Assembly (NCBI GenBank): GCA_030263475.1 | Contig: SZPC01000012.1 | Span: 1-61,325 of the forward strand | DNA length: 61,325 bases | Direction of reading: 5' to 3' | From: OLB4 sp002050165 | Lineage (GTDB): Bacteria; Bacteroidota; Ignavibacteria; Tepidaquicellales; Tepidaquicellaceae | Part shown: positions 16,340-25,575 of the stretch, piece after piece | Position numbering within the stretch: position 1 is the stretch's first letter | Layout of the letters: every line of letters starts with the position of its first letter | Made by a program: the position numbers and the translations under genes | Notes under the pieces: model-generated | The model's input: only the letters and a program-made list of their open reading frames with translations | Told to the model about the DNA's origin: nothing | The model's database searches: none

Positions 16340-18577
16340 TTATCTCAAAATTTTATATCTGATACCAACATAAAATTCTCGTCCGGTAGTAGGACCGTAA
16401 ACGAAGGATGTATCAAAATAAGGTCCGAATGGATCATCAGCAGCAATAATCGGATTCTTCTGTTCAACGTCAAAAATATTTTCTAAACCTGCATAGATCT
16501 CAAGCATTTCCCAAACCTTTGTCGCTTGTAAATTAACCACGGCATAAGGCTCAGAGAAATCCGCAAATTGGTATTTCGGTGGATTGAATTTTGTTGAAGG
16601 TAATGGTCTTTTACCGAACCAATTTGTTGTAAGGTCAACAAGAAAATCATTCTCATCCGTTGCGTAAGAGATTGTAGCAACAAGTTGATGTTTGGGTACG
16701 TACGGCTCATTTTTTTTGATTCCCTTGTGGTCGAGGATAAAATCCGTAAACTTATACGCACCGGTGAAACTGAAATTCAAAGGAGTCTGGACATTAATTT
16801 CCGCCTGGAAAACGTTTGAGTAAGAATTACCTTCAAGATTTTCAACAAATACTTTACCCGGTTCTCTATCGTAAATTGAAATAACTCTGCTGCTGAAATC
16901 TGACCGATAAAAATCAAGATTTAACGTTCCGTCAATGAAATCAAATTTTATATCCTGAGTGAGAGTAATTCCAAAGTTCACCAATTTATCAGGGTTCAGA
17001 TTATTTGCGATAAGGAGGTCTTTAGAACCCGAGAGAACGTTCATATTCTCAATAAGCACTTTCGGGACTCTGAAAGCAGTACCTAATGAACCACGCAGTA
17101 AGGTGTTTTCAGCAAGCTGATATCTTAATAACCCACGGGGAGTTACAACGGTTCCGTATTGGTTATGAAAATCAACCCTGACACCTGCAAGCAATGAGAG
17201 ATTTTTGAGAATATTTGTATAGTCAAGTTCAGAGAAAATTCCCGGGAAATGTTCCTTATTTTCGTACTTCGGCAGGAGAGAACGGATTTTCGATTCAGAC
17301 ATTGTAATATTTTCAGTAAGGTGATCAAATCTGTAACTTAATCCGCTATTGAGCTTTGCATCACTATTTATTTTCCATGAATAAAAACCGCTTGTCCAGA
17401 AAATGTTCTGAGTTGCGATATATTCGAGCGTTCCAAGGTATGAATTGTTATCGTGTCTGCTAAATCCTGCAAAGAACTTTATTTCATCACCATTTTCAAA
17501 AGTTCTTCCGGCTTTGGAATACAAGTCATATATTTTAAAATCTATAACCTGACCATAAACGTCATCGCTCCATTTATCTGAGCTTTCGTTAAAAGATTGT
17601 TCGCCGCCGGTTTTTGTCTCAGAATTATATTTACCGGCGAGTTCAAATTTAAAATTACCTGCTGGACTATCATAAGTCCATTTGTTATATATCATGTTAC
17701 GATAAACAAGAGGCGCGTCAAGAAATCCGTCCCGATTGTAATCCATTCTCATTGCCTCTCCGGTAAGATGTCCCGAAAGTATTGTGCTCCAGTTCTCAAA
17801 TTTGTGCGCAGTATTCAAATTAATCTGACGCTCGAGCATATCGTTCATGTAAAGGTTCAGAAATACCTTTTCAGAAGAATTAAAATCCCGAGGTATTACA
17901 TTAATTATACCCGACATTGATTCCGCTCCCTGCAATACGCTGTTCGTACCTTTAGAGATGTTAATGGCCGCAAGCATAGAACCGGGAATGCTTCCCATAC
18001 CGTACTTTGCATTTAGTCCTGAGAAAATTGGAATTCCATCAAAAAGAATTTGAGAATATTGTCCATCAAGCCCGAGTATTTTTAATTCCTTGAGTTTGAA
18101 AATCGCATCCGTGGTTTTTGATTCAACAGTAACTGAGGAACCGAAGCAGCCTGCAAGATCACAACTTGGTGCTTTCTTAAATTCTCCCAAAGTCAGTGAT
18201 TCAGTAGGAATAATTTCTTTCCCGGTAAATTTTGAATTTCTGTTCTCTTCAACTTCAATTTGTTCAGTTGTAAGGTTTGACCTCAGGTGAACGAAAATCA
18301 ACTTCCCCGATGTAATTTCAATTGTATCCGATTCGTATCCAATCATTGAAACGGTTATACTTTTATAATTGTCGGTGTTCTCAAGTTCAAAAAAACCCTT
18401 TTCATCCGTCAGTGTCCCTATATTTGTACCAGTGAATACAACTGTTGCGCCGTCAATGAATTCTTTTGACTCACCAATAACTCCATATACTTTTCCCTTA
18501 ACTGTCTGAGACATTACACCCGTTGAAAAAAATGACAAAATGAAAAGTAATGCAACGCTAAACAATTTTGTTTTCAT
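16340..18577 (-). CDS. TonB-dependent outer-membrane receptor with carboxypeptidase-regulatory-like domain
   Basis: The receptor imports a ligand across the outer membrane using TonB energy. It has a signal peptide (1-24, ending VMSQ), a CarboxypepD_reg-like beta-sandwich (about 27-108), a plug domain (about 120-245) and a 22-strand barrel that ends in an aromatic/basic C-terminus. The plug carries a Cys pair in SCDLAGCFG (C139, C144) followed by TDA...KILGLDGQYSQILFDG. I associate that layout with Bacteroidetes receptors found next to heavy-metal genes, so a metal or metallophore ligand is plausible but unproven. It is encoded 97 bases downstream of a Cys-rich exported protein on the same strand. 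Confidence 0.88.
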   Translation of the reverse strand: MKTKLFSVALLFILSFFSTGVMSQTVKGKVYGVIGESKEFIDGATVVFTGTNIGTLTDEKGFFELENTDNYKSITVSMIGYESDTIEITSGKLIFVHLRSNLTTEQIEVEENRNSKFTGKEIIPTESLTLGEFKKAPSCDLAGCFGSSVTVESKTTDAIFKLKELKILGLDGQYSQILFDGIPIFSGLNAKYGMGSIPGSMLAAINISKGTNSVLQGAESMSGIINVIPRDFNSSEKVFLNLYMNDMLERQINLNTAHKFENWSTILSGHLTGEAMRMDYNRDGFLDAPLVYRNMIYNKWTYDSPAGNFKFELAGKYNSETKTGGEQSFNESSDKWSDDVYGQVIDFKIYDLYSKAGRTFENGDEIKFFAGFSRHDNNSYLGTLEYIATQNIFWTSGFYSWKINSDAKLNSGLSYRFDHLTENITMSESKIRSLLPKYENKEHFPGIFSELDYTNILKNLSLLAGVRVDFHNQYGTVVTPRGLLRYQLAENTLLRGSLGTAFRVPKVLIENMNVLSGSKDLLIANNLNPDKLVNFGITLTQDIKFDFIDGTLNLDFYRSDFSSRVISIYDREPGKVFVENLEGNSYSNVFQAEINVQTPLNFSFTGAYKFTDFILDHKGIKKNEPYVPKHQLVATISYATDENDFLVDLTTNWFGKRPLPSTKFNPPKYQFADFSEPYAVVNLQATKVWEMLEIYAGLENIFDVEQKNPIIAADDPFGPYFDTSFVYGPTTGREFYVGIRYKILR

Positions 18578-18674
18578 GATTAAAAATTTAAATTATCAAA
18601 AGTTTTAAATCTGAATGTTTGTATGAATTATATTTAAACAAACAATAGTTCGAAAAATCAAACGAATGAATTTT

Positions 18675-19097
18675 TCAGATTAGAAAAGTACAATTGATAA
18701 TATTAAGTCTTGTACCAGGTGGAGAAAGAGAAGGAATATAGTGTTGATGTGAATTGCGGAAAAATAAACTTATTCCCGGAGAGGTTTGGTTAAATTTTGA
18801 ACAGAAAATTTTATGTAAATTGCTTTTATTTACATCCTGATTCGAAGGTACATAATAAGTTTCATCGGATGTACACTGACATTTCTGCGACGATTCCGGT
18901 TCGGACGAATCGTGATTCGCCGTACTGCAACAGGAGCCTGTTTTCTCAACTTCCGTATATAAATTGTTTGATACAACACTGAAAAGCTCTGTGCAATCTT
19001 TGAAGTGGCAACAATCAAATACTATGTTGAGAAAAAATATAAACGTAAAAATGAAAAGTATTGCCTTATTTTCAGACATATGTAAAGGTACTTCCAT
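18675..19097 (-). CDS. Small Cys-rich exported protein upstream of the TonB receptor
   Basis: I cannot name the family. The N-terminus has a hydrophobic segment (about residues 12-28, FIFTFIFFLNIVF) that looks like a signal peptide or anchor. The rest contains nine Cys, including CC, SCC and KCQC, plus an HQH and a C-terminal SPPGTRLNI. These suggest metal or disulfide chemistry in the periplasm. Similar small Cys/His proteins precede TonB receptors in metal-responsive loci of Bacteroidetes; that comparison is from memory. Translation could begin at ATG 19097 or, giving a neater signal peptide, at the seventh residue (ATG 19079). It is probably co-transcribed with the receptor. Confidence 0.6.
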   Translation of the reverse strand: MEVPLHMSENKAILFIFTFIFFLNIVFDCCHFKDCTELFSVVSNNLYTEVEKTGSCCSTANHDSSEPESSQKCQCTSDETYYVPSNQDVNKSNLHKIFCSKFNQTSPGISLFFRNSHQHYIPSLSPPGTRLNIINCTFLI

Positions 19098-19140
19098 TAT
19101 TAAAGATTTTCAAGACAAATGAAAACTCAAGAAAATGATC

Positions 19141-19641
19141 TTACATATAAAGATATGGCTTCCAGCCGTCGTCAATTTTCCCCGCGAAGTTTTTTATGAA
19201 CGTAATATGAGAAGGTCTCTTGGGTTTCGTGAAAAGTTTCATTTTAGCCTCTTCGGGAGTTCTGTTCCCTTTTTTATTATTGCACTTGATACAGGCGGTA
19301 ACGAGATTATCCCAGGAATCCTCACCACCTTTTGATTTAGGGACAACGTGGTCAACGGTGAGGTTCTGTGAAGTTCCGCAATATTGACACCGGTGACCGT
19401 CTCGCCTGAGGATATTCTTTCTTGACAGGATTATTTTTTTAAACGGGACACGAACAAAGAAGGCAAGCTTGATGATGCTCGGACATTCAAATTTCCGGTA
19501 AACTGATCTGATGATCTTACCGTTCATTGTGTGCACAATTTCAGCTTTACCGAGATAGTTCAGGATGATTGCTCGTTTAACATTACAAATAGTCAGTGGT
19601 TCGTAATTCTGATTGAGAACCAAAACTTTTCCGTTAAGCAA
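19141..19641 (-). CDS. HNH endonuclease family protein
   Basis: A 166-aa protein with a complete HNH nuclease domain: zinc ligands C85/C88 (CQYC) and C117/C120 (CIKC), and the catalytic segment DHVVPKSKGG (D97-H98) followed by DNLVTAC. The N-terminal 75 residues (VLVLNQNYEPLTICNVKRAI) are the conserved leader of a stand-alone HNH family found widely in Bacteroidetes and Cyanobacteria. Its role is not established; it is not next to restriction or phage genes here, which suggests a housekeeping nuclease rather than a mobile one. It follows coaE after 137 bases. Confidence 0.85.
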   Translation of the reverse strand: MLNGKVLVLNQNYEPLTICNVKRAIILNYLGKAEIVHTMNGKIIRSVYRKFECPSIIKLAFFVRVPFKKIILSRKNILRRDGHRCQYCGTSQNLTVDHVVPKSKGGEDSWDNLVTACIKCNNKKGNRTPEEAKMKLFTKPKRPSHITFIKNFAGKIDDGWKPYLYM

Positions 19642-19778
19642 TCTCTCCGAGGATGATATATTATATTTGTGTTGATTATCGTGGAAAACTTTACCTCTTG
19701 AATCAATCTTTTTATTTAACTGAATTAATATTCAATGTAAACATTAACGGTTTTAGAAAAATTCAGGTTAGGATAAAT

Positions 19779-20381
19779 TTACAATACACGTAGCATTTTC
19801 GCCAATGCCTTTGAAGCATCAATTAAGTCATCTAATCCTTTATTATTGACGATGACAAAATCAGCTTTATCTAATTTTTCCTGTTCGTTCATCTGATAGC
19901 TCATAATGTTCTCAATTTCTTTTCTTTTAGCCCCATCGCGTTCTATTATTCTTTTAATTCGATTTTTCTTGTTGGAATAAATCATTACAATGTAGTTCAT
20001 ATCCTTTTCAAAACCACTTTCAAAAATCAACGCAGATTCGATAATTACTATTTTCTCCTTCGATTTTGAGATGAGCTTTTTGATATGATTAATTACCTTA
20101 GGGTGTACAATTTTTTTTAACTTATTATAATTTTGTTTATTCTTGAAAATTACCTGTTTGAGTTTTGCTAAGCTGATTTGTCCTTTAAAGTTTAAAATTC
20201 CTTCACCAAATTCATTAATTAAAGCTTTCGAAAGTAATTTATTCTTTTTATAAAGATCCTTAGCAATCAGGTCAGCATTGTAAATCTCAAAGCCCTGGTC
20301 AGCCAAAATGCGACAGACTTCAGATTTTCCGGAACCGATACCACCGGTTACCCCTATCATTTTTTTCCCACGCAGTGACAT
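19779..20381 (-). CDS. coaE: Dephospho-CoA kinase (CoaE)
   Basis: CoaE phosphorylates dephospho-CoA in the last step of coenzyme A synthesis. The P-loop GGIGSGKS is at residues 13-20, followed by YNADLIAKDLY and HPKVINHI, all family features; 200 aa is the usual length. The true start may be the Met at residue 8, since most CoaE proteins begin just before the P-loop strand. It is separated from rny by a terminator, so it probably has its own promoter in the 60 bases between. Confidence 0.93.
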   Translation of the reverse strand: MSLRGKKMIGVTGGIGSGKSEVCRILADQGFEIYNADLIAKDLYKKNKLLSKALINEFGEGILNFKGQISLAKLKQVIFKNKQNYNKLKKIVHPKVINHIKKLISKSKEKIVIIESALIFESGFEKDMNYIVMIYSNKKNRIKRIIERDGAKRKEIENIMSYQMNEQEKLDKADFVIVNNKGLDDLIDASKALAKMLRVL

Positions 20382-20397
20382 AGCAAAAAATTTAATT

Positions 20398-20424
20398 AAA
20401 AAAATAGCGGAAATTAATCCGCTA
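20398..20424 (-). terminator. Rho-independent terminator after rny
   Basis: On the minus strand TAGCGGA (20424-20418) pairs with TCCGCTA (20411-20405) around a six-base loop, followed by seven T. It lies 17 bases before the coaE start and 31 bases after the rny stop. Confidence 0.82.
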
Positions 20425-20455
20425 CATTTTATAAAAAGTTTTAATGTAAATCAAT

Positions 20456-22114
20456 TTACTTTGCGTAAGCAACCGCCCTTCGCTCACGTATTACATTTAC
20501 CTTGATTTGTCCGGGATATTCCATTTCTTCCTGAATTTTTTGTGCTATATCTTCGGCGAGTTGGTCTTGCAAAATATCTGAAACTTTCTCCTGCTCAACA
20601 ATTACCCTTACTTCTCTACCCGCCTGAATGGCGTAAGTTTTTGTAACACCTTCAAAGGAAGTTGCAATTGCTTCAAGTTTTTCGAGGCGCTTCGAATATG
20701 CTTCAACTGATTCTCTTCGTGCGCCGGGTCTTGCTCCGCTAATAGCATCAGCTGCCTGTACAAGTATTGCTATCGGGTGTTCCATTGGAATTTCATCATG
20801 ATGTGCGCCGATGGCATTGCAGACTATCGGATGTTCTTTGCAGCGCTTTGCTACTTCATACCCCAAGATTGCATGCGGACCTTCAATGTTTCGGTCAATT
20901 GTTTTTCCCATATCGTGAAGCAATCCGGCACGTTTTGCCATCTGTGCGTCAAGGTTAAGCTCCGCTGCCATTATACCTGCAAGGTATCCTACTTCAATCG
21001 AATGGTTAAGTACGTTTTGACCATAGCTTGAACGGTATTTCATTCTACCAATTAAAGTTATAATGTCCCTGTGTACACCTTGAATTCCCATCTCGATAAT
21101 TGTGTTTTCACCTACACGTATAATTTCTTCGTAAAGTTCTTTTTCCACTTTGGAAACAATTTCTTCAATCCGTGCTGGATGAATTCTACCATCGGCAATC
21201 AAACGTTCCATTGAAACCCGCGCTACCTCACGCCTGAACGGATCGAATCCGGAGATGATTATTGCTTCAGGTGTGTCATCAACTATTATATCTATTCCCG
21301 TTGCAGCTTCAAATGCTCTGATGTTTCTCCCTTCTTTCCCAATTATCCTTCCTTTCAGTTCGTCTGATGTAATTTGCAAAACACTCACCGTTGTTTCGAC
21401 AGAGTGGTCAGCTGCCGACCGTTGAATCCCTTGCATGATTATGTTTCTTGAAAGCCGATTAGCTTCGAGTTTAGTTTGCTCTCTTATTTCTTGAAGTTTT
21501 GCGGCGCACTCAAGCTTAACATCGTTTATTAGTTTATCAAATAAAATGTTTTTCGCTTCATCTTCATTCAAACCGGAAATTTTCATTAACTTTTCATTTT
21601 CCTGTCGTATTAACTCTTCAAAATCTGAACTTAGCTTTTCAACCTTCTGCTCTTTAACTTTTAAATTTGCAACTTTTACTTCATAATCTGCGGCAATTTG
21701 TTCAATCTCCTGTTTCATCTTATTCAGGTTTTGGTTGTACTTAGTCAGATTTTCTTTCTCATCAGCAAGCCTAGTTTCTACCTTTACTACATCTTTTTCT
21801 CTCCTCTTGACTTCCTCTTCAAATTTCAATTTTCGTTTGTAAAATTCATCCTTCACTTCAAGCAATTTCTCTTTTTTCATATTTTGTGCAGCTTTTTCGG
21901 CATCCTGAACAATAACTTTCGATCTGCGCTCGGCGTCAGATATTTTCTCTTTGGCTTTTGATTCAGCATCGGTTGTAATTTTGGCGGCAAGGTTTTCAGC
22001 CGAATCAAGTTTTGACTTGGTGATTTTTGCCTGTAAAAACCACCCTAAAAAAAATGTAATAAGACAAATTCCTACGAGTATTGGGAGAAGTACATATAAA
22101 TCTAATTCTGGCAT
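20456..22114 (-). CDS. rny: Ribonuclease Y
   Basis: RNase Y is a membrane-anchored endoribonuclease that starts mRNA decay. The 552-aa protein has one N-terminal transmembrane helix (about 7-26), a long coiled-coil (about 30-190, very Lys/Glu-rich), a KH RNA-binding domain (about 235-300, GRIIGKEGRNIRAFE) and an HD domain with the metal pair H400-D401 in LLHDMGK. The start has a good Shine-Dalgarno (AGGAG, about 9 bases before ATG 22114). It sits 35 bases downstream of the structured RNA described at 22150-22388. Confidence 0.95.
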   Translation of the reverse strand: MPELDLYVLLPILVGICLITFFLGWFLQAKITKSKLDSAENLAAKITTDAESKAKEKISDAERRSKVIVQDAEKAAQNMKKEKLLEVKDEFYKRKLKFEEEVKRREKDVVKVETRLADEKENLTKYNQNLNKMKQEIEQIAADYEVKVANLKVKEQKVEKLSSDFEELIRQENEKLMKISGLNEDEAKNILFDKLINDVKLECAAKLQEIREQTKLEANRLSRNIIMQGIQRSAADHSVETTVSVLQITSDELKGRIIGKEGRNIRAFEAATGIDIIVDDTPEAIIISGFDPFRREVARVSMERLIADGRIHPARIEEIVSKVEKELYEEIIRVGENTIIEMGIQGVHRDIITLIGRMKYRSSYGQNVLNHSIEVGYLAGIMAAELNLDAQMAKRAGLLHDMGKTIDRNIEGPHAILGYEVAKRCKEHPIVCNAIGAHHDEIPMEHPIAILVQAADAISGARPGARRESVEAYSKRLEKLEAIATSFEGVTKTYAIQAGREVRVIVEQEKVSDILQDQLAEDIAQKIQEEMEYPGQIKVNVIRERRAVAYAK

Positions 22115-22149
22115 TATTTATTTCTCCTATCAGTGTTTAATTATTAATA

Positions 22150-22388
22150 AAAAAAAACCGCACCTGCTAACATGATCCAAAGGTTATATAAAGAACCTAA
22201 ATTGGACAAACAGTGGGTGGCGCCAAGATGTCTTTTAATTCCACTGCTCACTTTCTTGCAGATGATTCCCTCATCAGCGGTGAGTTACGTAAAACGTAAT
22301 GAGGCCTTTAATCAACATCTGTGAGAGCTAACCTCCCCGTCATATAGTGTTGGTTCTATATAATGTTTGACTGTGTAGCCGGTGCGGT
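22150..22388 (-). ncRNA. ssrS: Structured non-coding RNA, probable 6S RNA
   Basis: The 240-base transcript between zapA and rny folds into a long rod. The closing stem pairs plus-strand 22381-22388 with 22157-22164 (GGTGCGGT/ACCGCACC). A second stem pairs 22352-22363 with 22184-22197. An open central region has a small hairpin on its 3' side (CAGTGG 22211-22216 with CCACTG 22241-22246). The apical arm pairs 22316-22325 with 22247-22264, and CCTCAT 22269-22274 with ATGAGG 22299-22304, capped by TTACGT/ACGTAA. Nine T at the 3' end complete a terminator. A closing stem, large bubble with a 3' hairpin and long apical stem are the 6S RNA architecture, which sequesters RNA polymerase. Proximity to zapA, as in many bacteria, agrees. 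The identity is inferred from fold and place, not from sequence match. Confidence 0.72.
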
Positions 22389-22416
22389 AAATCCGGTAAA
22401 TATATTTTAAGGAACA

Positions 22417-22716
22417 TTACAGATTCGAATCAATTAGCTTGGATAATTCGTCAAGTTTTGATGAACATTCATTTAAAATATCAGCGCAGATTTTTTCATT
22501 TCTGCCGGATGATTCTTTTTCCTTAAAGTAATTCTCGGCAATGTTCAACGCTGAGACTACTGCTATTGTCTCCGGACGTTGACCCGGAGATTCAAAATTT
22601 ATCTTTTGCATGAGATTGTCTACGTAATTTGCTATGCGTTCCACTTGTTCAGCATCATCACCCTGCAAATGATATTCGTTGTTAAAGATCCTGACTTTTA
22701 TTCCCTGATTCGACAT
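22417..22716 (-). CDS. zapA: Cell division protein ZapA
   Basis: ZapA bundles FtsZ filaments at the division site. The 99-aa protein has the N-terminal VRIFNNEYHLQGDDAEQVERIANYVD region typical of the family, then a C-terminal coiled-coil (about 70-99). It lies 19 bases after a coiled-coil gene and downstream of pheT, an arrangement common in Bacteroidetes. The 6S-like RNA begins 28 bases after its stop. Confidence 0.9.
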   Translation of the reverse strand: MSNQGIKVRIFNNEYHLQGDDAEQVERIANYVDNLMQKINFESPGQRPETIAVVSALNIAENYFKEKESSGRNEKICADILNECSSKLDELSKLIDSNL

Positions 22717-22735
22717 TTGTAATTTTTTCTCACAG

Positions 22736-23122
22736 TCAAATATTTTCTTCGTTTACTCCTTGATCAGGATTTTGACCCGCAATATGGACATCAATCCTGG
22801 AAATTAAATCTTTGATCTGAGACCTTATCCTCTCACGATCGTTTTCTGAAGAGCTGTCGCTCCTTGATTCTATTATGACATTCCTTTTCTCCGCTAATTC
22901 TTTTTCCTTGAGAATTAAATCAGAATTTAATTTGGTAATCTCAAGTTTCAACTCGGTTATATCCGATTTCAAAGCCTTAATCTTATCCTGCAATTCAGCA
23001 TTTTCAAAGGTCAAATCCCTTTTCTTTTGAATCAACTCCTTTATCCGATTCGTTAACAAATCTACCGATAGCTCAAATGTTTCCTTCGCAAGCGCTAAAT
23101 TTTCTTGTTTCAATTCCGGCAT
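22736..23122 (-). CDS. Coiled-coil protein between pheT and zapA, 128 aa
   Basis: The central 80 residues are one continuous heptad-like coiled-coil (FENAELQDKIKALKSDITEL and on), flanked by a short N-terminal helix and a flexible, acidic C-terminus. No catalytic motif is visible. Placed directly before zapA and ten bases after pheT, it may play the part of a ZapB-type coiled-coil partner of ZapA, but I cannot show homology; the position is the only argument. Confidence 0.65.
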   Translation of the reverse strand: MPELKQENLALAKETFELSVDLLTNRIKELIQKKRDLTFENAELQDKIKALKSDITELKLEITKLNSDLILKEKELAEKRNVIIESRSDSSSENDRERIRSQIKDLISRIDVHIAGQNPDQGVNEENI

Positions 23123-23132
23123 ATCCGATGTT

Positions 23133-25535
23133 TTATTGTCGTAACTCGATGTTTAACTTCTTACCGAGATTACTGATTAATGCATCAACCTCATTACTCA
23201 CCTCCACGTCCGTTAAAGTCTTATCGTGTGAAACGAATTCCAGTGAAAAGGTCATGCTGAGTTTGTTGCCGAGTTTCTTGTCCCGGTAAATATCGTAAAT
23301 TTTATAATCGTTCAAATGTTTTATATCAGATTTATTGAAAACATTTTCAATCTGTTCATAGGTTACGGATTCATCAACGACAACCGAAAGGTCTCTTTTC
23401 ACAGAAGGAAATTTAGAAATTGCTCTGTAAAAGTTCCTTTTCGAGCCACGATTGTACAAAACGCTCAAATCGAATTCAGCAGTTAAGATGTTTAATTCAG
23501 TATCGAACACTTCAAGTATTTCTTTACCTATCAGGCGTAACTTTCCAAAATACTTATCTCCAAGTTTTACAATACACTCAATTCCATTATCATTATGGCT
23601 CTCATAATAATAAAATAATTCGCGTTTTTCAAGATTTATTTTAGACATCAACATATCAACTTCGCCTTTGAGATCGAAATAACTGAATTGTCTCGAAGGT
23701 ACGGATATTTCGGTTCTGTCATTAATTCCAGCTAGGCAAATTAAGAGAGAATCAGACTCAGTTATAGAATCACCTTCACTTTTAAATACTTTCCCGATTT
23801 CGAATAATTTTAACGAAATATCCTTCCCTGAGTTATTAACATTGTTCCTGATGACATTGAGCATACCAAAGTTGAGGTTAGTTCTCATTGCAGTCATCTC
23901 GGCAGAGTGTGGATTTTCAATCAGAACACATTTTTCATTGAAGATTTTGTTTTTCTCTCTACTGATTTGAGAACCGGTGAGAATTTCATTAAATCCTCTA
24001 CCGATCAGGAAATTCCTCAATGATTGTTTAGTATGGTATTTGTTGTATTCATAACCTCTCGGATTTTTTAAGTCAATTTGTGCCGGTACATCGTCATTCA
24101 GATTTTCAATCCCTTTCAAACGGATGACTTCCTCTATCAGGTCAATTTCTCTCTCAATATCGTATCTTCGCCATTCTGGAATATTGAATTTAAGGTATCC
24201 GTTATCTTTCGACCTGAATTTAATGCCAATACTATATAGTGAATTAATTATTTCTTCTTCGGTAAAATCTTCACCTAATACCTTATTCAACCGGTCATTT
24301 CTTAAACCGACTTCAATGTTATTGAATCGTTCCGGATAGACATCATATAAACCTTTGCTAATTTCACCTCCGGCTATCTGAGAGATCAAACAAGTTGCCC
24401 TGTTGCTGACGTATTCGATATATGAAATATCAACTCCCTTTTCAAACCTTTGAGATGCGTCTGTAATTATGTTAAGTTTCTTGGAATTTTTTCTTACTAC
24501 AACCGGATCGAAATAAGCTACTTCAAGAAATACATTAGTAGTTTCACTCGAAATTTCCGAATGCTCGCCGCCCATTATTCCGGCAATCCCGGTATATCCT
24601 TCTTTATCGCAAATCATAAGTGAACCTGAATTCAGTTTACGCCTTTTCGAGTCAAGGGTAACAAATTCATCCCCGTCATTTGCGTATTTCACGATAATTT
24701 TCTTTCCCCTAATTTTATCGTAATCGAAAGCGTGAAGCGGTTGTCCGGTCTCCATCATAACAAAATTCGTTATATCAACAATATTATTTATTGATCTTAG
24801 TCCGATGTTAATTAAACGTGTTTTCAGCCATTCAGGTGATTCAGCAACTTTTACATTTTTAATTACTCTGCCGGTGAACCTTTTACAACCACTATTATCC
24901 TCTATCTCAATTGAAACGAGATCTTTTGTGAGGTTTGCGGATTCAGTAAAATCAGTTTCAGGTAATTTCATCTGCAATCCGAACGCTGAGGCGACTTCCC
25001 TCGCAAATCCTATGTGAGATGAAAGGTCACCTCTATTAGGAGGAACCCAAATATCCAACACGTAATCATTCGCATTTAAAAATTCATGAAAAGGTAAACC
25101 CGTTTCTGTTTCATTATTGAGCACTAAAATACCTTCGTGATTATCACTGAGCCCAAGTTCTTTCGCTGAACATATCATACCTTGAGAGAGTTCACCGCGC
25201 AATTTGACTTCGGAAATCTTGAAACCTGAATCCGGAATCACGGCTCCCGGCAATGCTAAGCATACTTTCATTCCGACAGCAACGTTAGGCGCGCCGCAAA
25301 CTACCTGAATGATTTCAATTCCTGTGTTTACATTACAAATAGAAAGTTTATCTGCGTTCGGATGTTTTCTCTTCTCGGTAACTTCACCCACGATAAAATT
25401 TGAGAATTTCTCACCTGTAAACTGTACAGTTTCAATATCAATACCTCTTGAAACCAATTTTTCGGAAAAATCGTCGAATGAGTGAATCTCAAGATTCGGA
25501 ATATATTCTTTTATCCAATTAATGCTGATTTTCAT
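23133..25535 (-). CDS. pheT: Phenylalanine-tRNA ligase beta subunit (PheT)
   Basis: PheT pairs with PheS to charge tRNA-Phe. The 800 residues hold, in order: an N-terminal tRNA-binding EMAP/OB domain (about 40-150, VVCGAPNVAVGMKVCLALPG), the B3/B4 editing domain (about 215-390), B5 (about 405-480), the core catalytic-like region, and the C-terminal ferredoxin-fold anticodon-binding domain (about 705-800, FPSVKRDLSVVVDESV). The length is normal. pheS is not in the window; the upstream neighbour on this strand is an unrelated gene with its own terminator, so pheS and pheT appear to be unlinked. Confidence 0.96.
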   Translation of the reverse strand: MKISINWIKEYIPNLEIHSFDDFSEKLVSRGIDIETVQFTGEKFSNFIVGEVTEKRKHPNADKLSICNVNTGIEIIQVVCGAPNVAVGMKVCLALPGAVIPDSGFKISEVKLRGELSQGMICSAKELGLSDNHEGILVLNNETETGLPFHEFLNANDYVLDIWVPPNRGDLSSHIGFAREVASAFGLQMKLPETDFTESANLTKDLVSIEIEDNSGCKRFTGRVIKNVKVAESPEWLKTRLINIGLRSINNIVDITNFVMMETGQPLHAFDYDKIRGKKIIVKYANDGDEFVTLDSKRRKLNSGSLMICDKEGYTGIAGIMGGEHSEISSETTNVFLEVAYFDPVVVRKNSKKLNIITDASQRFEKGVDISYIEYVSNRATCLISQIAGGEISKGLYDVYPERFNNIEVGLRNDRLNKVLGEDFTEEEIINSLYSIGIKFRSKDNGYLKFNIPEWRRYDIEREIDLIEEVIRLKGIENLNDDVPAQIDLKNPRGYEYNKYHTKQSLRNFLIGRGFNEILTGSQISREKNKIFNEKCVLIENPHSAEMTAMRTNLNFGMLNVIRNNVNNSGKDISLKLFEIGKVFKSEGDSITESDSLLICLAGINDRTEISVPSRQFSYFDLKGEVDMLMSKINLEKRELFYYYESHNDNGIECIVKLGDKYFGKLRLIGKEILEVFDTELNILTAEFDLSVLYNRGSKRNFYRAISKFPSVKRDLSVVVDESVTYEQIENVFNKSDIKHLNDYKIYDIYRDKKLGNKLSMTFSLEFVSHDKTLTDVEVSNEVDALISNLGKKLNIELRQ

Positions 25536-25575
25536 GTAACAAAATTAATGATTACCGTTTCGATATAAAATATTA

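Noticed and set aside
19141..19641. HNH gene as sign of an intron, phage or restriction system
   Set aside because: No intron structure, phage gene or methylase nearby; the family is a widespread stand-alone chromosomal protein.
22150..22388. Riboswitch or leader attenuator of rny
   Set aside because: No known aptamer pattern was recognised, the closed rod is not typical, and rny is not a metabolite-controlled gene. Kept as a 6S-like RNA.
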